From Streptomyces typhae (GTDB lineage: Bacteria; Actinomycetota; Actinomycetes; Streptomycetales; Streptomycetaceae): 64,000 nt of DNA. Below, piece by piece: positions 41,669 to 49,943 of the stretch. Every line of letters starts with the position of its first letter. Position 1 is the stretch's first letter. The notes under the pieces are model-generated. The model was not told where the DNA came from and did not search any database. It worked only from the letters and a program-made list of their open reading frames with translations. The stretch spans positions 124,001 through 188,000 of the forward strand of contig NZ_WPNZ01000001.1 in assembly GCF_009755605.1 (NCBI RefSeq), written 5' to 3'. Made by a program: the position numbers and the translations under genes.

Positions 41669-41703
41669 CGCCGGACGGGCTGAAACACCCAGCCCCTCCG
41701 GCG
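41669..41703. terminator. Hairpin of the dispersed CGCCGG family, between folP-like and LOG
   Basis: CGCCGGACGGGCTG (41669-41682) pairs with 41690-41703 with one mismatch and a 7-nt loop. It lies between convergent genes and is a compact member of the intergenic repeat family at 14073, 21581 and 62334. Confidence 0.75.
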
Positions 41704-41711
41704 TCAGAGGT

Positions 41712-42467
41712 TCAGCGGCCGACCTCCTTGGTCACCAGCCGGACCGCCTCCTCCACCTCGTCCGTCACATGGAACAGCAGCAGGTCCTTCTCGGAGGCCT
41801 TGCCCTGGGCGACCACGGTCTCGCGGAGCCAGTCGACGAGGCCGCCCCAGTAGGCGGTGCCGAAGAGGACGATGGGGAAGCGGGTGACCTTGCGGGTCTG
41901 GACGAGGGTGAGGGCCTCGAAGAGTTCGTCGAGGGTGCCGAGGCCGCCGGGCAGGACCACGAAGCCCTGGGCGTACTTCACGAACATCGTCTTGCGGACG
42001 AAGAAGTAGCGGAAGTTCACGCCGATGTCGACGTGCGGGTTGAGCCCCTGTTCGAAGGGCAGCTCGATGCCGAGGCCGACGGAGATGCCCTTGGCCTCGC
42101 GGGCCCCCTTGTTGGCGGCCTCCATCGCGCCGGGCCCGCCCCCGGTGATCACGGCGAACCCGGCGTCGACCAGGGCCTTGCCGATCCGCACCCCGGCCTC
42201 GTACTCGGCGGAGCCCGGCCGTGTGCGGGCCGAGCCGAAGACGCTGATGGCGCTGGGGAGTTCCGCGAGCGCCCCGAAGCCCTCGACGAACTCGGACTGG
42301 ATGCGCATGACCCGCCAGGGGTCGGTGTGCACCCACTCCGCGTCCCCCTCGGTGTCGAGCAGCCGCTGATCGGTGGTGCCGGGTGTGATCTGGTCCCGTC
42401 TGCGCACCACGGGACCCAGGCGCTGCTCCTCCGGCGGACCCTGCGCTTCCGGATTGCCCATGAACAT
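41712..42467 (-). CDS. LOG family protein (cytokinin riboside 5'-monophosphate phosphoribohydrolase type)
   Basis: A 251-residue LOG enzyme. The nucleotide-binding signature PGGLGTLDE is at about residue 160 and GGGPGAMEAANKG at about 110, both intact. LOG enzymes cleave the base from nucleotide monophosphates; in M. tuberculosis the homologue Rv1205 makes cytokinins. The N-terminal 60 residues are an extension common in actinobacteria. Two starts, ATG 42467 and ATG 42461, share the AAGGAAAGGG ribosome-binding region and cannot be separated. It follows dapE (same strand). Confidence 0.9.
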   Translation of the reverse strand: MFMGNPEAQGPPEEQRLGPVVRRRDQITPGTTDQRLLDTEGDAEWVHTDPWRVMRIQSEFVEGFGALAELPSAISVFGSARTRPGSAEYEAGVRIGKALVDAGFAVITGGGPGAMEAANKGAREAKGISVGLGIELPFEQGLNPHVDIGVNFRYFFVRKTMFVKYAQGFVVLPGGLGTLDELFEALTLVQTRKVTRFPIVLFGTAYWGGLVDWLRETVVAQGKASEKDLLLFHVTDEVEEAVRLVTKEVGR

Positions 42468-42607
42468 CCCCTTTCCTTGCCGACGTACGTTGTGCCACTT
42501 CAGCGTAGGTCCAGGGGCGTTACACGGGGCGTAACTCCAGAAGTCAGCCGCTCAGCCAGTCGGGAGGCCAGGAGGTCAGGGGGGCCGGCACGCCAGGAGG
42601 CCAGGAC

Positions 42608-42645
42608 GCCGCGAGACCCGTACGTCAGGAGACCCGTACGTCAGG
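42608..42645. repeat. Short direct repeat between dapE and LOG
   Basis: AGACCCGTACGTCAGGAG occurs twice in direct succession, with further GGTCAG/GGCCAGGAGG variants upstream (42540-42600). The second copy runs into the dapE stop codon region. The remainder of this 173-bp gap shows no gene. Confidence 0.65.
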
Positions 42646-43771
42646 AGGTCAGCCAGGAGCGCAGTCGGGACTCCGCCTCCGGGATCAGGGACACGTCGAC
42701 GCGCTCGTCCACCTTGTGGGCGAGGAGCGGGGCGCCGGGCCCGTAGTTGACCGCGGGCACGCCGAGCGCGCTGAAGCGGGAGACGTCCGTCCAGCCGTAC
42801 TTGGGGCGGGCCTCGCCGCCGACAGCCGCCATGAAGGCCGCGGCGGCGGGGTGGGTGAGGCCGGGGCGGGCGCCGCCGGTGTGGTCGTCGACGACGAACT
42901 CCTCGACGCCGCAGTCCGCGAAGTAGTCCCGTACGAAGGCCTCGGCCTCCTCGGGAGTGCGGTCCGGGGCGTAGCGGAAGTTGACCGTGACGGTACACGT
43001 GTCAGGGATGACGTTGGTGGCGACGCCGCCCTCGATGCCGACGGCGTTGAGGCCCTCGTGGTAGCGCAAGCCGTCGACGAGCGGCGTGCGCGCCTCGTAC
43101 GCGGCCAGCTTCGCGAGGATCGGGGCGGCCGCGTGGATCGCGTTGGACCCCATCCACGCGCGCGCGGAGTGCGCCCTCTCCCCCGTGGTCCTCAACAGGA
43201 CGCGCAGGGTGCCCTGGCAGCCGCCCTCCACCTGGCCGTCGGTGGGCTCCAGGAGGACCGCGAAGTCGCCCTCCAGCCAGTCGGGGTGCGCCTCGGCGAC
43301 ATGGCCCAGGCCGTTGAGGTGCGCTGCGACCTCCTCGTTGTCGTAGAAGACGAAGGTCAGGTCGCGGTTCGGCTCGGTCACCGTCTGCGCGAGGCGCAGC
43401 TGCACCGCGACGCCCGACTTCATGTCGCAGGTGCCGCAGCCCCACAGCACGCCGTTCGCGTCCAGGCGCGAGGGGACGTTGGGCGGGTTCTCGGCGATCG
43501 GCACGGTGTCGATGTGCCCGGCGAGGATCACGCGCTCGGCGCGGCCCAGGTCGGTGCGCGCCACCACGTTGTTGCCGTGCCGGTCGACCGTGAGGTGCGG
43601 CAGCGGGCGCAGCGCCGCTTCGATCGCGTCCGCGAGCGCTTTCTCCGCGCCGCTCGGTGAGGGGATGTCGACGAGGGCCGCGGTCAGCGCGGCGGCGTCG
43701 AGCGTGAGGTCGAGCGTGACCGCGCCTTCCGGGGCGGTCCGAGCGGCGGAGTGAGCTGGCGTCCGGTCCAT
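42641..43771 (-). CDS. dapE: Succinyl-diaminopimelate desuccinylase
   Basis: A 376-residue M20 metallopeptidase that removes succinate from N-succinyl-LL-diaminopimelate in lysine and peptidoglycan synthesis. Metal and catalytic residues: H and D in LAGHIDTVP, D in GCGTCDMKSG, the EE pair in YDNEEVAAH, E in LLEPTDG and H in LLAHKVDE. The lid domain lies between about 180 and 290. ATG 43771 gives an N-terminal extension of about 18 residues over the minimal enzyme; the later internal start is possible. dapC lies 2 kb away, in keeping with the actinobacterial dap neighbourhood. Confidence 0.92.
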   Translation of the reverse strand: MDRTPAHSAARTAPEGAVTLDLTLDAAALTAALVDIPSPSGAEKALADAIEAALRPLPHLTVDRHGNNVVARTDLGRAERVILAGHIDTVPIAENPPNVPSRLDANGVLWGCGTCDMKSGVAVQLRLAQTVTEPNRDLTFVFYDNEEVAAHLNGLGHVAEAHPDWLEGDFAVLLEPTDGQVEGGCQGTLRVLLRTTGERAHSARAWMGSNAIHAAAPILAKLAAYEARTPLVDGLRYHEGLNAVGIEGGVATNVIPDTCTVTVNFRYAPDRTPEEAEAFVRDYFADCGVEEFVVDDHTGGARPGLTHPAAAAFMAAVGGEARPKYGWTDVSRFSALGVPAVNYGPGAPLLAHKVDERVDVSLIPEAESRLRSWLTS

Positions 43772-43878
43772 GGCCCCGACCCTAACGCGCCGCCCCGCGG
43801 CGCCCGGGTCCGCGTCGCCACGCCCCGCCCCGCGCGGCCGTCCCGGCCCTGTCGGTCGGCTCCAGTACGGTGGTCCGC

Positions 43879-45054
43879 GTGTCCGAGACCGCCGCCGCCC
43901 CCGCCCGGCGCGGCCGTCGGCTGCGCGTCGCCGCTGCCGGTGCCGTGCTCTGCGCGGTCGTGGGATATGTGGTGATGCAGTACGTCACCGGCGAGCCCGC
44001 GCCCCGGTGCACGGTGGTGTCGGACCACGGCGACGGGGCGTCGTACGAACTGAGCGCGGAACAGGCGGAGAACGCCGCGACGGTCGCGGCCGTCGGAACC
44101 CGCCGCGGCATGCCGGAGCGCGCCGTGACGATCGCCCTCGCGACGGCGCTGCAAGAGTCCGGTCTGCACAACATCCGGCACAGCGACCGGGATTCGCTCG
44201 GCCTGTTCCAGCAGCGGCCCTCGCAGGGCTGGGGCAGCGAGCGGCAGATCATGGACCCCGTGCACGCCGCCGGTCTTTTCTACGCCCGCCTGGAGGGCGT
44301 CCCCGGCTATTCGCGGCTGCCCCTGACGGTCGCCGCGCAGCGCGTCCAGCGCAGCGGCTTCCCGCAGGCGTACGCCAAGTACGAGCCGGACGCCGCGCTG
44401 CTCGCCGCCGCGCTCACCGGCCGGGCTCCCGCGGCGCTCTCCTGCTCGGGCCGGCCGGACCCCGCATCCGCGGACGGCGCGGGGCCCGCGCGGGTGCGCG
44501 CGGCCCTCGCGCGGGACTTCGGCGCGGACGTGGCGGCGGCCGAAGGGAGGACGCTCCGCGTCCCGGTGACGGGCGCGACGGCAGCAGCGTCCGCCGCCCC
44601 GGACGGCGGCACCGCGCCGGGCGGCTGGGAAGTGGCGCACTGGGCGGTGGCCCAGGCCTCCGCGCTGCACATCTCGCGGGTCTCGTACGCGGGGCGCGAG
44701 TGGGAGGCCGGGGAGGCCGGGGACGCCGGGGGTTCCGGAGACACCGGAGGTACCGGAGGTACCGGAGGTACCGGAGGTACCGGAGGTACCGGAGGTACCG
44801 GAGGTACCGGAGGTACCGGAGGTACCGGAGGTACCGGAGGTACCGGGGAATCCGGAGATGCCGAGGAGTTCGGGGATTCCGGGGGTTTCGGGGATTCCGG
44901 CGGGGGGTGGCGAAAGACGGAAAGCGGAGCCGGTGACTCCGGTCCCGATTCCGCATCACCCAGGTCACGCACATCACGCACATCACGCACTGCACCCGAA
45001 TCGCTCGGCTCATTCGGATCACTCGACGAAGTCCGAATCGTCACTGGGCAGTAG
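43879..45054 (+). CDS. Membrane-anchored protein with lysozyme-like domain and Gly-Gly-Thr repeats
   Basis: A 391-residue exported protein. A short basic N-terminus and one helix (VAAAGAVLCAVVGYVVMQYV) anchor it. Residues 55-175 (ALATALQESGLHNIRHSDRD, SLGLFQQRPSQGWG) look like a lysozyme/transglycosylase-like domain with Glu in ALQESGL as the candidate acid; activity is not proven. From about residue 280 the tail is Gly/Thr/Ser-rich, with eleven perfect GGT tripeptides and then acidic and Ser/Arg segments. GTG 43879 is chosen; TACGGT a few bases upstream would give a leaderless mRNA. GTG 43870 is the alternative. It is divergent from dapE. Confidence 0.8.
   Translation: MSETAAAPARRGRRLRVAAAGAVLCAVVGYVVMQYVTGEPAPRCTVVSDHGDGASYELSAEQAENAATVAAVGTRRGMPERAVTIALATALQESGLHNIRHSDRDSLGLFQQRPSQGWGSERQIMDPVHAAGLFYARLEGVPGYSRLPLTVAAQRVQRSGFPQAYAKYEPDAALLAAALTGRAPAALSCSGRPDPASADGAGPARVRAALARDFGADVAAAEGRTLRVPVTGATAAASAAPDGGTAPGGWEVAHWAVAQASALHISRVSYAGREWEAGEAGDAGGSGDTGGTGGTGGTGGTGGTGGTGGTGGTGGTGGTGGTGESGDAEEFGDSGGFGDSGGGWRKTESGAGDSGPDSASPRSRTSRTSRTAPESLGSFGSLDEVRIVTGQ
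44746..44844. repeat. (GGAGGTACC)11 minisatellite
   Basis: Eleven perfect 9-bp copies, flanked by decayed copies on both sides, encode Gly-Gly-Thr repeats in the exported lysozyme-like protein. The unit contains a KpnI-like palindrome GGTACC. Copy-number change would preserve the reading frame. Confidence 0.97.
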
Positions 45055-45378
45055 TGCGGCCGATCCCCCGGAGGGGGCACGGCGATCGGCGGATGCTGAC
45101 GCCGTCGGCGATCTTCGCGCGGCCCCGCCCCGAGGGCGCACAACCCTTGTGAACACAGGACTTCGCGAGGGTGGGGCATCTTCGGCATCAGAGCTTTTTG
45201 CCCGATTTTATCCGTAGCTGATAATGCGACGCATTACCAACTCTTTACGTTGGCGCACCGCAACCTTCAGGCCCTTCGAGCGGTAGTCACTGCGTCCGAT
45301 CGCCGCATTCCACCGCACGGAGTCCACCGCACGGAACGGCCGGGCACCTCACACGTTCTCTCCGTCTGAAGGAGCATC
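45055..45378. other. Promoter region of secreted protein with palindrome
   Basis: A 324-bp gap between two plus-strand genes. It contains an AT-richer stretch from 45190, a perfect palindrome TAATGCG-A-CGCATTA (45222-45236) and, right after it, CCAAC/GTTGG (45237-45241 with 45249-45253). No long stem with T-run marks a terminator of the previous gene. The palindrome is a likely operator for the next gene. Confidence 0.55.
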
Positions 45379-45819
45379 ATGTCCCTCCCCCTGACCCGCC
45401 GGATCGCCCGTGTCGCGCTGCTTGTCGCGGCGGGAGCGGCACCCGTGGTCGGTGCGGCCGGCTCCGCCAGCGCCGCCGAGCTGCCCACCACCACCGACCA
45501 GGGCGGCATCACGGCCCTGGACCGTGCCGACGTGGGCGACGCCGTCGACGACACGGCCCGGAACGCCACCGAGCTGGCGGGCCACGCCGGGAGCAAGGCC
45601 GTGAAGAAGGCCGTCCCGGCCGCGGGCCACGCCCTCGGCAAGAGCGCGAAGACCACGGTCCCCGCGGCGCAGAACATCAGCGGTGAGATCGCCGGAACCG
45701 CCGGTGACGTGGTCGGCGACACCGCGGGCAACGCCACCAAGGGCGGACTGCCCACCGACGCCCTCGGCAAGGGCGGCCCGACCAGCGCCCTGCCGCTGCA
45801 CAGCCTGCCGCTCGGCTAG
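45379..45819 (+). CDS. Small secreted protein, 146 aa
   Basis: ATG with GAAGGAG 6 nt upstream. The first 33 residues are a Sec signal peptide (RRIARVALLVAAGAAPVVGA) with cleavage after GSASA. The mature part is Ala/Gly/Thr/Lys-rich, with helix-prone segments (GDAVDDTARNATELAGHAGS) and ends LPLHSLPLG; it has no cysteine or catalytic motif. Such proteins occur next to fdxA/dapC in streptomycetes as far as I recall; function unknown. A perfect terminator hairpin follows. Confidence 0.82.
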   Translation: MSLPLTRRIARVALLVAAGAAPVVGAAGSASAAELPTTTDQGGITALDRADVGDAVDDTARNATELAGHAGSKAVKKAVPAAGHALGKSAKTTVPAAQNISGEIAGTAGDVVGDTAGNATKGGLPTDALGKGGPTSALPLHSLPLG

Positions 45820-45845
45820 TACGCCCCGGTACTCCGGGAGACACC

Positions 45846-45883
45846 GAAGGGGTGCGGGAAGCGTGAGCTTCCCGCACCCCTTC
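45846..45883. terminator. Perfect 17-bp hairpin terminator
   Basis: GAAGGGGTGCGGGAAGC (45846-45862) pairs without mismatch with 45867-45883 around GTGA. It separates the secreted protein gene from convergent dapC and is symmetrical enough to stop both. Confidence 0.9.
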
Positions 45884-45902
45884 GCCCTGTCCGCTCCGCG
45901 GC

Positions 45903-46997
45903 TCAGCGCAGCCGCGACACCGCCGCCGCCACCCGCTCGTCCGTCGCCGTCATCGCGACGCGCACGAAGTCCCGCCCCGCCTCGCCGTAGAAGTCGCCGG
46001 GGGCCACCAGGATGCCCAGGGACGCCAGATGCGCGACCGTGTCCCAGCACGACTCGTCGCGCGTGGCCCACAGGTACAGACTCGCCTCGCTGTGCTCGAT
46101 GCGGAAGCCGTGGCCGAGGAGCGCCTCGCGCAGGGCCGCCCGGCGGGCGGCGTAGCGGGCCCGCTGCTCCTGCACGTGCGTGTCGTCGCCGAGCGCCGCC
46201 ACCGCCGCCGCCTGCGTCGGCGCGGACGTCATCATCCCGCCGTGCTTGCGGATCAGCAGCAGGTCGGTGAGGACCTCGGCGTCACCGGCGAGGAACGCCG
46301 CGCGGTAGCCGGCGAGGTTCGAGCGCTTGGAGAGGGAGTGCACCGCGACGACGCCCTCGTGCGAGCCGCCGCAGACGTCCGGGTGCAGGACCGATGTCGG
46401 CTCCGCCTCCCAGCCGAGCTCCAGGTAGCACTCGTCGCTGACCAGGAGCACACCGTGCTCCCGCGCCCAGGCCACCACCCGGATCAGTTCGTCCTTTGAC
46501 AGGACACGGCCGGTCGGGTTGGAGGGCGAGTTGAGCCACAGGAGCTTCAGGTTCGCGGGGTCCACGTCGGTGGGGTCGTCGTAGGCGACGTGCTCTGCGC
46601 GGGCGAGACGCGCGCCGACCTCGTACGTCGGATACGCGAGCCGCGGGTAGCCCACCTTGTCGCCGGGGCCGAGACCGAGCTGGGTCGGCAGCCAGGCCAC
46701 CAGTTCCTTGGAGCCGACGATCGGCAGCACGTTGCGGTGGGTGAGGCCGCGGGCGCCGAGACGCCGGGCGCACCAGCCGGTGATCGCGTCACGCAGCTCC
46801 GGGGTGCCCCACACCGTGGGATAGCCCGGGGAGTCGGCCGCCGCCGTCAGCGCCTTCTGGATCAGCTCGGGCACCGGGTCGACCGGCGTCCCCACGGACA
46901 GGTCGACGATGCCGTCGGGATGGGCGGCCGCCGTCGCCTTGTAGGGCTCCAGCTTGTCCCAGGGAAAGGCGGGGAGGCGGTCGGAGAATGCTGACAC
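45903..46997 (-). CDS. dapC: Succinyldiaminopimelate transaminase
   Basis: A 364-residue class I aminotransferase that makes N-succinyl-LL-diaminopimelate. The PLP lysine is in SLSKRSNLAGYR; substrate and cofactor residues are in LWLNSPSNPTGRV and VSDECYLELGWE. The C-terminal arginine motif is AGRDFVRVAMTAT. It follows fdxA by 97 bp on the same strand, the same pair as Rv1177-Rv1178 in M. tuberculosis. The DapC assignment rests on that context plus overall pattern; it could use other amino-acid substrates. Confidence 0.9.
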   Translation of the reverse strand: MSAFSDRLPAFPWDKLEPYKATAAAHPDGIVDLSVGTPVDPVPELIQKALTAAADSPGYPTVWGTPELRDAITGWCARRLGARGLTHRNVLPIVGSKELVAWLPTQLGLGPGDKVGYPRLAYPTYEVGARLARAEHVAYDDPTDVDPANLKLLWLNSPSNPTGRVLSKDELIRVVAWAREHGVLLVSDECYLELGWEAEPTSVLHPDVCGGSHEGVVAVHSLSKRSNLAGYRAAFLAGDAEVLTDLLLIRKHGGMMTSAPTQAAAVAALGDDTHVQEQRARYAARRAALREALLGHGFRIEHSEASLYLWATRDESCWDTVAHLASLGILVAPGDFYGEAGRDFVRVAMTATDERVAAAVSRLR

Positions 46998-47094
46998 GGG
47001 CTGGCTCCAGGGATACGTGAGGTCTGTACAAACGCCCCGGCCCCGTACAGCGGGACGTGCCGTACGGGACCGGGGTGACGCTCAAAGGCGGGCG

Positions 47095-47415
47095 CTACTG
47101 GTTCTGCGGCGGCAGCGCGGCGATGAACGCGTGGTCACGCTCGATCAGGCCCAGCTTGCTGGCGCCGCCGGGCGAACCGAGCTCGTCGAAGAACTCGACG
47201 TTCGCCTTGTAGTAGTCCTTCCACTCTTCCGGAGTGTCGTCCTCGTAGAAGATCGCCTCGACCGGGCAGACCGGTTCGCAGGCTCCGCAGTCGACGCATT
47301 CGTCCGGGTGGATGTACAAGGACCTGTTGCCCTCGTAAATGCAGTCGACCGGGCACTCCTCGATGCACGCCTTGTCCTTGACGTCGACACAAGGCTGCGC
47401 GATGACGTAGGTCAC
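47095..47415 (-). CDS. fdxA: Seven-iron ferredoxin
   Basis: A 106-residue ferredoxin carrying one 3Fe-4S and one 4Fe-4S cluster. Cysteine motifs are C-x7-C-x3-CP near the N-terminus (CVDVKDKACIEECPVDC) and CVDCGACEPVCP in the middle; the C-terminal 50 residues are the usual helical extension. ATG 47415 has AGGAGG-like bases upstream. It carries electrons to cytochromes P450 and other enzymes. It is divergent from the acetyltransferase gene and probably co-transcribed with dapC. Confidence 0.95.
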   Translation of the reverse strand: MTYVIAQPCVDVKDKACIEECPVDCIYEGNRSLYIHPDECVDCGACEPVCPVEAIFYEDDTPEEWKDYYKANVEFFDELGSPGGASKLGLIERDHAFIAALPPQNQ

Positions 47416-47558
47416 GCTGTCGTTCCTCCTCGATACGGGCGCTGGCGGGCCGTCCTCAGGCTCCGCTCGCCTGGCGCGCGGGAGCGCGGCGTCGTCGATG
47501 CCCGCACCTAGTATCTCCGTTCCTGGGCATGATCCGAACAGGAGGGGCGTACAGAGCT

Positions 47559-48599
47559 GTGGAATTCACTGCGGGCGGACGGCTCGAAGTCAGAATCACC
47601 CCGTCTGACGTGGGCAAACGTGTCTCTGTCCGACGCTTGGACGACGGTGGAGACCCAGTCGGCGGATTCACCGACACGGTGGGCGTTCTCACATCTTGGA
47701 ACGGTGGTGTGCTCGTCATCACACGCCGGGACGGGGCAATGGTCCGGATTGCGGAGAATCTGCTCGTCGCCGGGAAGGTGGTTCCCGCCGCCCCCGCGCG
47801 CAGGCGCGGTCCCGCGGCGCACTACACGGAGCTCGCGCGGGTCGCGGCGCGCGCCTGGCAGCCCGTGGAGAGCGAGCGGCTCGGCGACTGGGAGCTGCGG
47901 GCGGCCTACGAGGAGGTGTCCGGCGCGGGACGGGTGGGGTTCACGCGGCGCGCCAACTCCGTCCTGCCGCTCGGGGATCCGGGCCGCCCGCTCGACGACG
48001 CCCTCGCGCGGGTCCGGCAGTGGTACGCCGAACGGGGACTGCCCGCGTACGCGCAGACGGCGACCGGCGCGGAGGGCACGCAGGAGCTGCTGTGCGCCGC
48101 ACTCGTGGAACGGGGCTGGACGCGGGAGGTGAGCGCCGAGCTGCGGGTCGGCGGGCTCGCGCCCGTGGGGGACCTCGACGCCGACGCCGGGCGGGTGCTG
48201 CTGTCCCGGACCGTGGACGACGCGTGGCTCGGGCGGTACCAGCGGACCGGGGTGCCCGGACCCCGGGTGCGCCAGGTGCTGGCCGCGGGGCCGTCCGTGT
48301 GGTTCGCTGCCGTGCCTGCGGTGGACGGTCCGCCGGCGGCGATCGGCCGGTGTGTGGTCGACGGGCGGTGGGCCGGTTTCATGGCGGTGGAGGTGGACCC
48401 GGCGCGACGGCGTGAAGGTCTGGCCACGGCCGTGATGACGGCCCTCGCGCGACAGGCGCTCCAAGAGGGCGCGTCGGCCGCGTGGTTGCAGGTGGAGGAG
48501 GACAACGGCGGCGCGCGGGCGCTGTACGACGGGATGGGCTTCGCGGTGCACCACAGCTATCACCACTACCGGGAGCCGGACGGGAACGGCTCCGCGTGA
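47559..48599 (+). CDS. GNAT family acetyltransferase
   Basis: A 346-residue protein: an N-terminal SH3-like barrel (GRLEVRITPSDVGKRVSVRR; about 1-70), a central degenerate GNAT half and a C-terminal active-looking GNAT domain with the acetyl-CoA loop VDPARRREGLATAVM (about 285-300) and AAWLQVEEDNGGARALYDGM. I chose GTG 47559 with GGAGGGG 11 nt upstream; ATG 47529 is the alternative. The acceptor is unknown. Its stop codon is embedded in the first 39-bp repeat that follows. Confidence 0.87.
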   Translation: MEFTAGGRLEVRITPSDVGKRVSVRRLDDGGDPVGGFTDTVGVLTSWNGGVLVITRRDGAMVRIAENLLVAGKVVPAAPARRRGPAAHYTELARVAARAWQPVESERLGDWELRAAYEEVSGAGRVGFTRRANSVLPLGDPGRPLDDALARVRQWYAERGLPAYAQTATGAEGTQELLCAALVERGWTREVSAELRVGGLAPVGDLDADAGRVLLSRTVDDAWLGRYQRTGVPGPRVRQVLAAGPSVWFAAVPAVDGPPAAIGRCVVDGRWAGFMAVEVDPARRREGLATAVMTALARQALQEGASAAWLQVEEDNGGARALYDGMGFAVHHSYHHYREPDGNGSA

Positions 48600-48820
48600 C
48601 GGCGGTGGAACCCACGGGACGGGAACGGCGCGGCATGACGGCGGTGGAACCCACGGGACGGGAACGGCGCGGCATGACGGCGGTGGAACCCACGGGACGG
48701 GAACGGCGCGGCATGACGGCGGTGGAACCCACGAAACAGAGACGGCGCCGCCCGGCGGCGGTGGAACGCGCGGTCCGAGGACACGGCCACGAGGGGTGCG
48801 ATCCGGCCAGTCGCGGGTAG
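48596..48820 (+). CDS. Possible repeat-encoded 74-aa protein, coupled to acetyltransferase
   Basis: A GTG at 48596 overlaps the acetyltransferase stop (GTGA) and opens a 74-codon frame built largely from a 39-bp repeat. The product would be three copies of a 13-residue unit (MTAVEPTGRERRG), a fourth diverged copy and a basic tail ending GCDPASRG. Each unit restarts with ATG. The period is a multiple of three, and no stop interrupts the frame. It has no separate ribosome-binding site. It may be a real coupled peptide or just noncoding repeat; evidence is moderate. Confidence 0.35.
   Translation: MTAVEPTGRERRGMTAVEPTGRERRGMTAVEPTGRERRGMTAVEPTKQRRRRPAAVERAVRGHGHEGCDPASRG
48597..48752. repeat. 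39-bp tandem repeat, about four copies
   Basis: Three perfect 39-bp units (48597-48635, 48636-48674, 48675-48713) and a diverged fourth start with TGACGGCGGTGGAACCCACG. The first unit contains the acetyltransferase stop codon, and a partial related segment precedes it inside the gene. There are no spacers, so this is not a CRISPR array. Confidence 0.95.
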
Positions 48821-49018
48821 TACAGACGCTTACGACTAAGGTCCCACGGGAATTTGCCTCACCGGCGACGACGCCGGGAGGCGATCACCCGGCGCCACGA
48901 CCGTCACCACGGGACGCCGCACCGTTCGCCCTTCGACCCCGCACCACCGGCAACCGCACCACGGATGGACCCCTACGGCGAATCCCCCCGGTGCCAGACA
49001 GAAACGACAGAGGCACGG
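48821..49018. other. Leader region of SirB1-like gene
   Basis: About 200 bp after the repeat tract and before the first SirB1-like gene. TTACGACTAAGG at 48829-48840 is AT-richer than its surroundings and may hold the promoter. I see no other structure here. Confidence 0.35.
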
Positions 49019-49873
49019 ATGCGCGCACAGCCCGCGAAGTCCAGTGAATGGCGGCGCAGATTCGCCGACGAGGCCAGGTCGGAACGGCCCGACCTGTCCT
49101 TGCTGTGCCTGCTGCTCGCCGGCGAGGCGGACCCGGAGCTCGACGAGGCGGGCATCGACGCGGCGCAGATCGAGCTGGACACGCTCGCGGGGCAGTTGCC
49201 CTTTCGCCCCGGCGGGCCGCGGGAGTGGGCGCTCGCGGTCTCCGAAATCCTCGGCGGGCGGCACGGGTTCCACGGCACCGCGGCCGACTACCAGCGCCTG
49301 GAGTCGTCCCTGCTCCACCAGGTGCTGCGGCGCAGACGGGGCCTGCCGATCCTGCTGTCCGTCGTCTGGATCGAGGTCGCGCGGCGCGCCGGCGCGCCGG
49401 TCTACGGCGTCGCCCTGCCCGGCCACTTCGTCGTCGGCTTCGGCTCGGCCGACGCGTACGGCAAGCCGGAACAGGTCCTCGCCGACCCCTTCAACGGCGG
49501 GCGGCTGCTCTCCGCCACGGACGCGGAGCAACTGGTGGCGCAGGCGTCAGGAGGCAGGCTGAATCCTTCCCTCCTGACGGCGGCCGACCCGCTGAACATC
49601 ATGCTGCGCATCCTCAACAACATCCGCGCCTGGGCCGCCGCCCGCTCCGAGCGCTCCCACGTCGCCCTGTGGGCCCTCGAACTGTCCCTGCTGCTCCCCG
49701 CCCATCCGGCCAGGCTGCGCTACGAACGCGCCCAGCTCCTGGTCGAGCGCGGCGACTTCCTCGCGGGGGCGCGCGGCCTCGACGAGTACGCCGACGTGGT
49801 GGAGCCCATCGAGCCGACGACGGCGGAACGCGTACGCCTCCAGGCACGGGCGGCACGGGCGAAGCTGAACTGA
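49019..49873 (+). CDS. SirB1/transglutaminase-like TPR protein, copy 1
   Basis: A 284-residue protein of the SirB1-type transglutaminase-like family with a C-terminal TPR-like helical part. The core block YQRLESSLLHQVLRR, GLPILLSVVWIEVARRAG and GVALPGHFVVGFG matches the family; the usual catalytic Cys is not seen, and Ser/Leu occupy that region, so enzymatic activity is doubtful. ATG 49019 follows AGAGG by 5 nt. It is followed after 70 bp by a second copy. The function in actinobacteria is unknown; in other bacteria SirB1 neighbours suggest a role near peptide-chain or tRNA metabolism, which is inference. Confidence 0.85.
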   Translation: MRAQPAKSSEWRRRFADEARSERPDLSLLCLLLAGEADPELDEAGIDAAQIELDTLAGQLPFRPGGPREWALAVSEILGGRHGFHGTAADYQRLESSLLHQVLRRRRGLPILLSVVWIEVARRAGAPVYGVALPGHFVVGFGSADAYGKPEQVLADPFNGGRLLSATDAEQLVAQASGGRLNPSLLTAADPLNIMLRILNNIRAWAAARSERSHVALWALELSLLLPAHPARLRYERAQLLVERGDFLAGARGLDEYADVVEPIEPTTAERVRLQARAARAKLN

Positions 49874-49943
49874 GCCCCGGGGACACGCCGACCCGTCCGG
49901 CCGGGATGCGGTAGCGATCGGTCCGGACGGGCACCACGCACGT

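Noticed and set aside
48597..48752. CRISPR-like array
   Set aside because: The 39-bp units are directly adjacent without spacers and no cas gene is present; it is a minisatellite.
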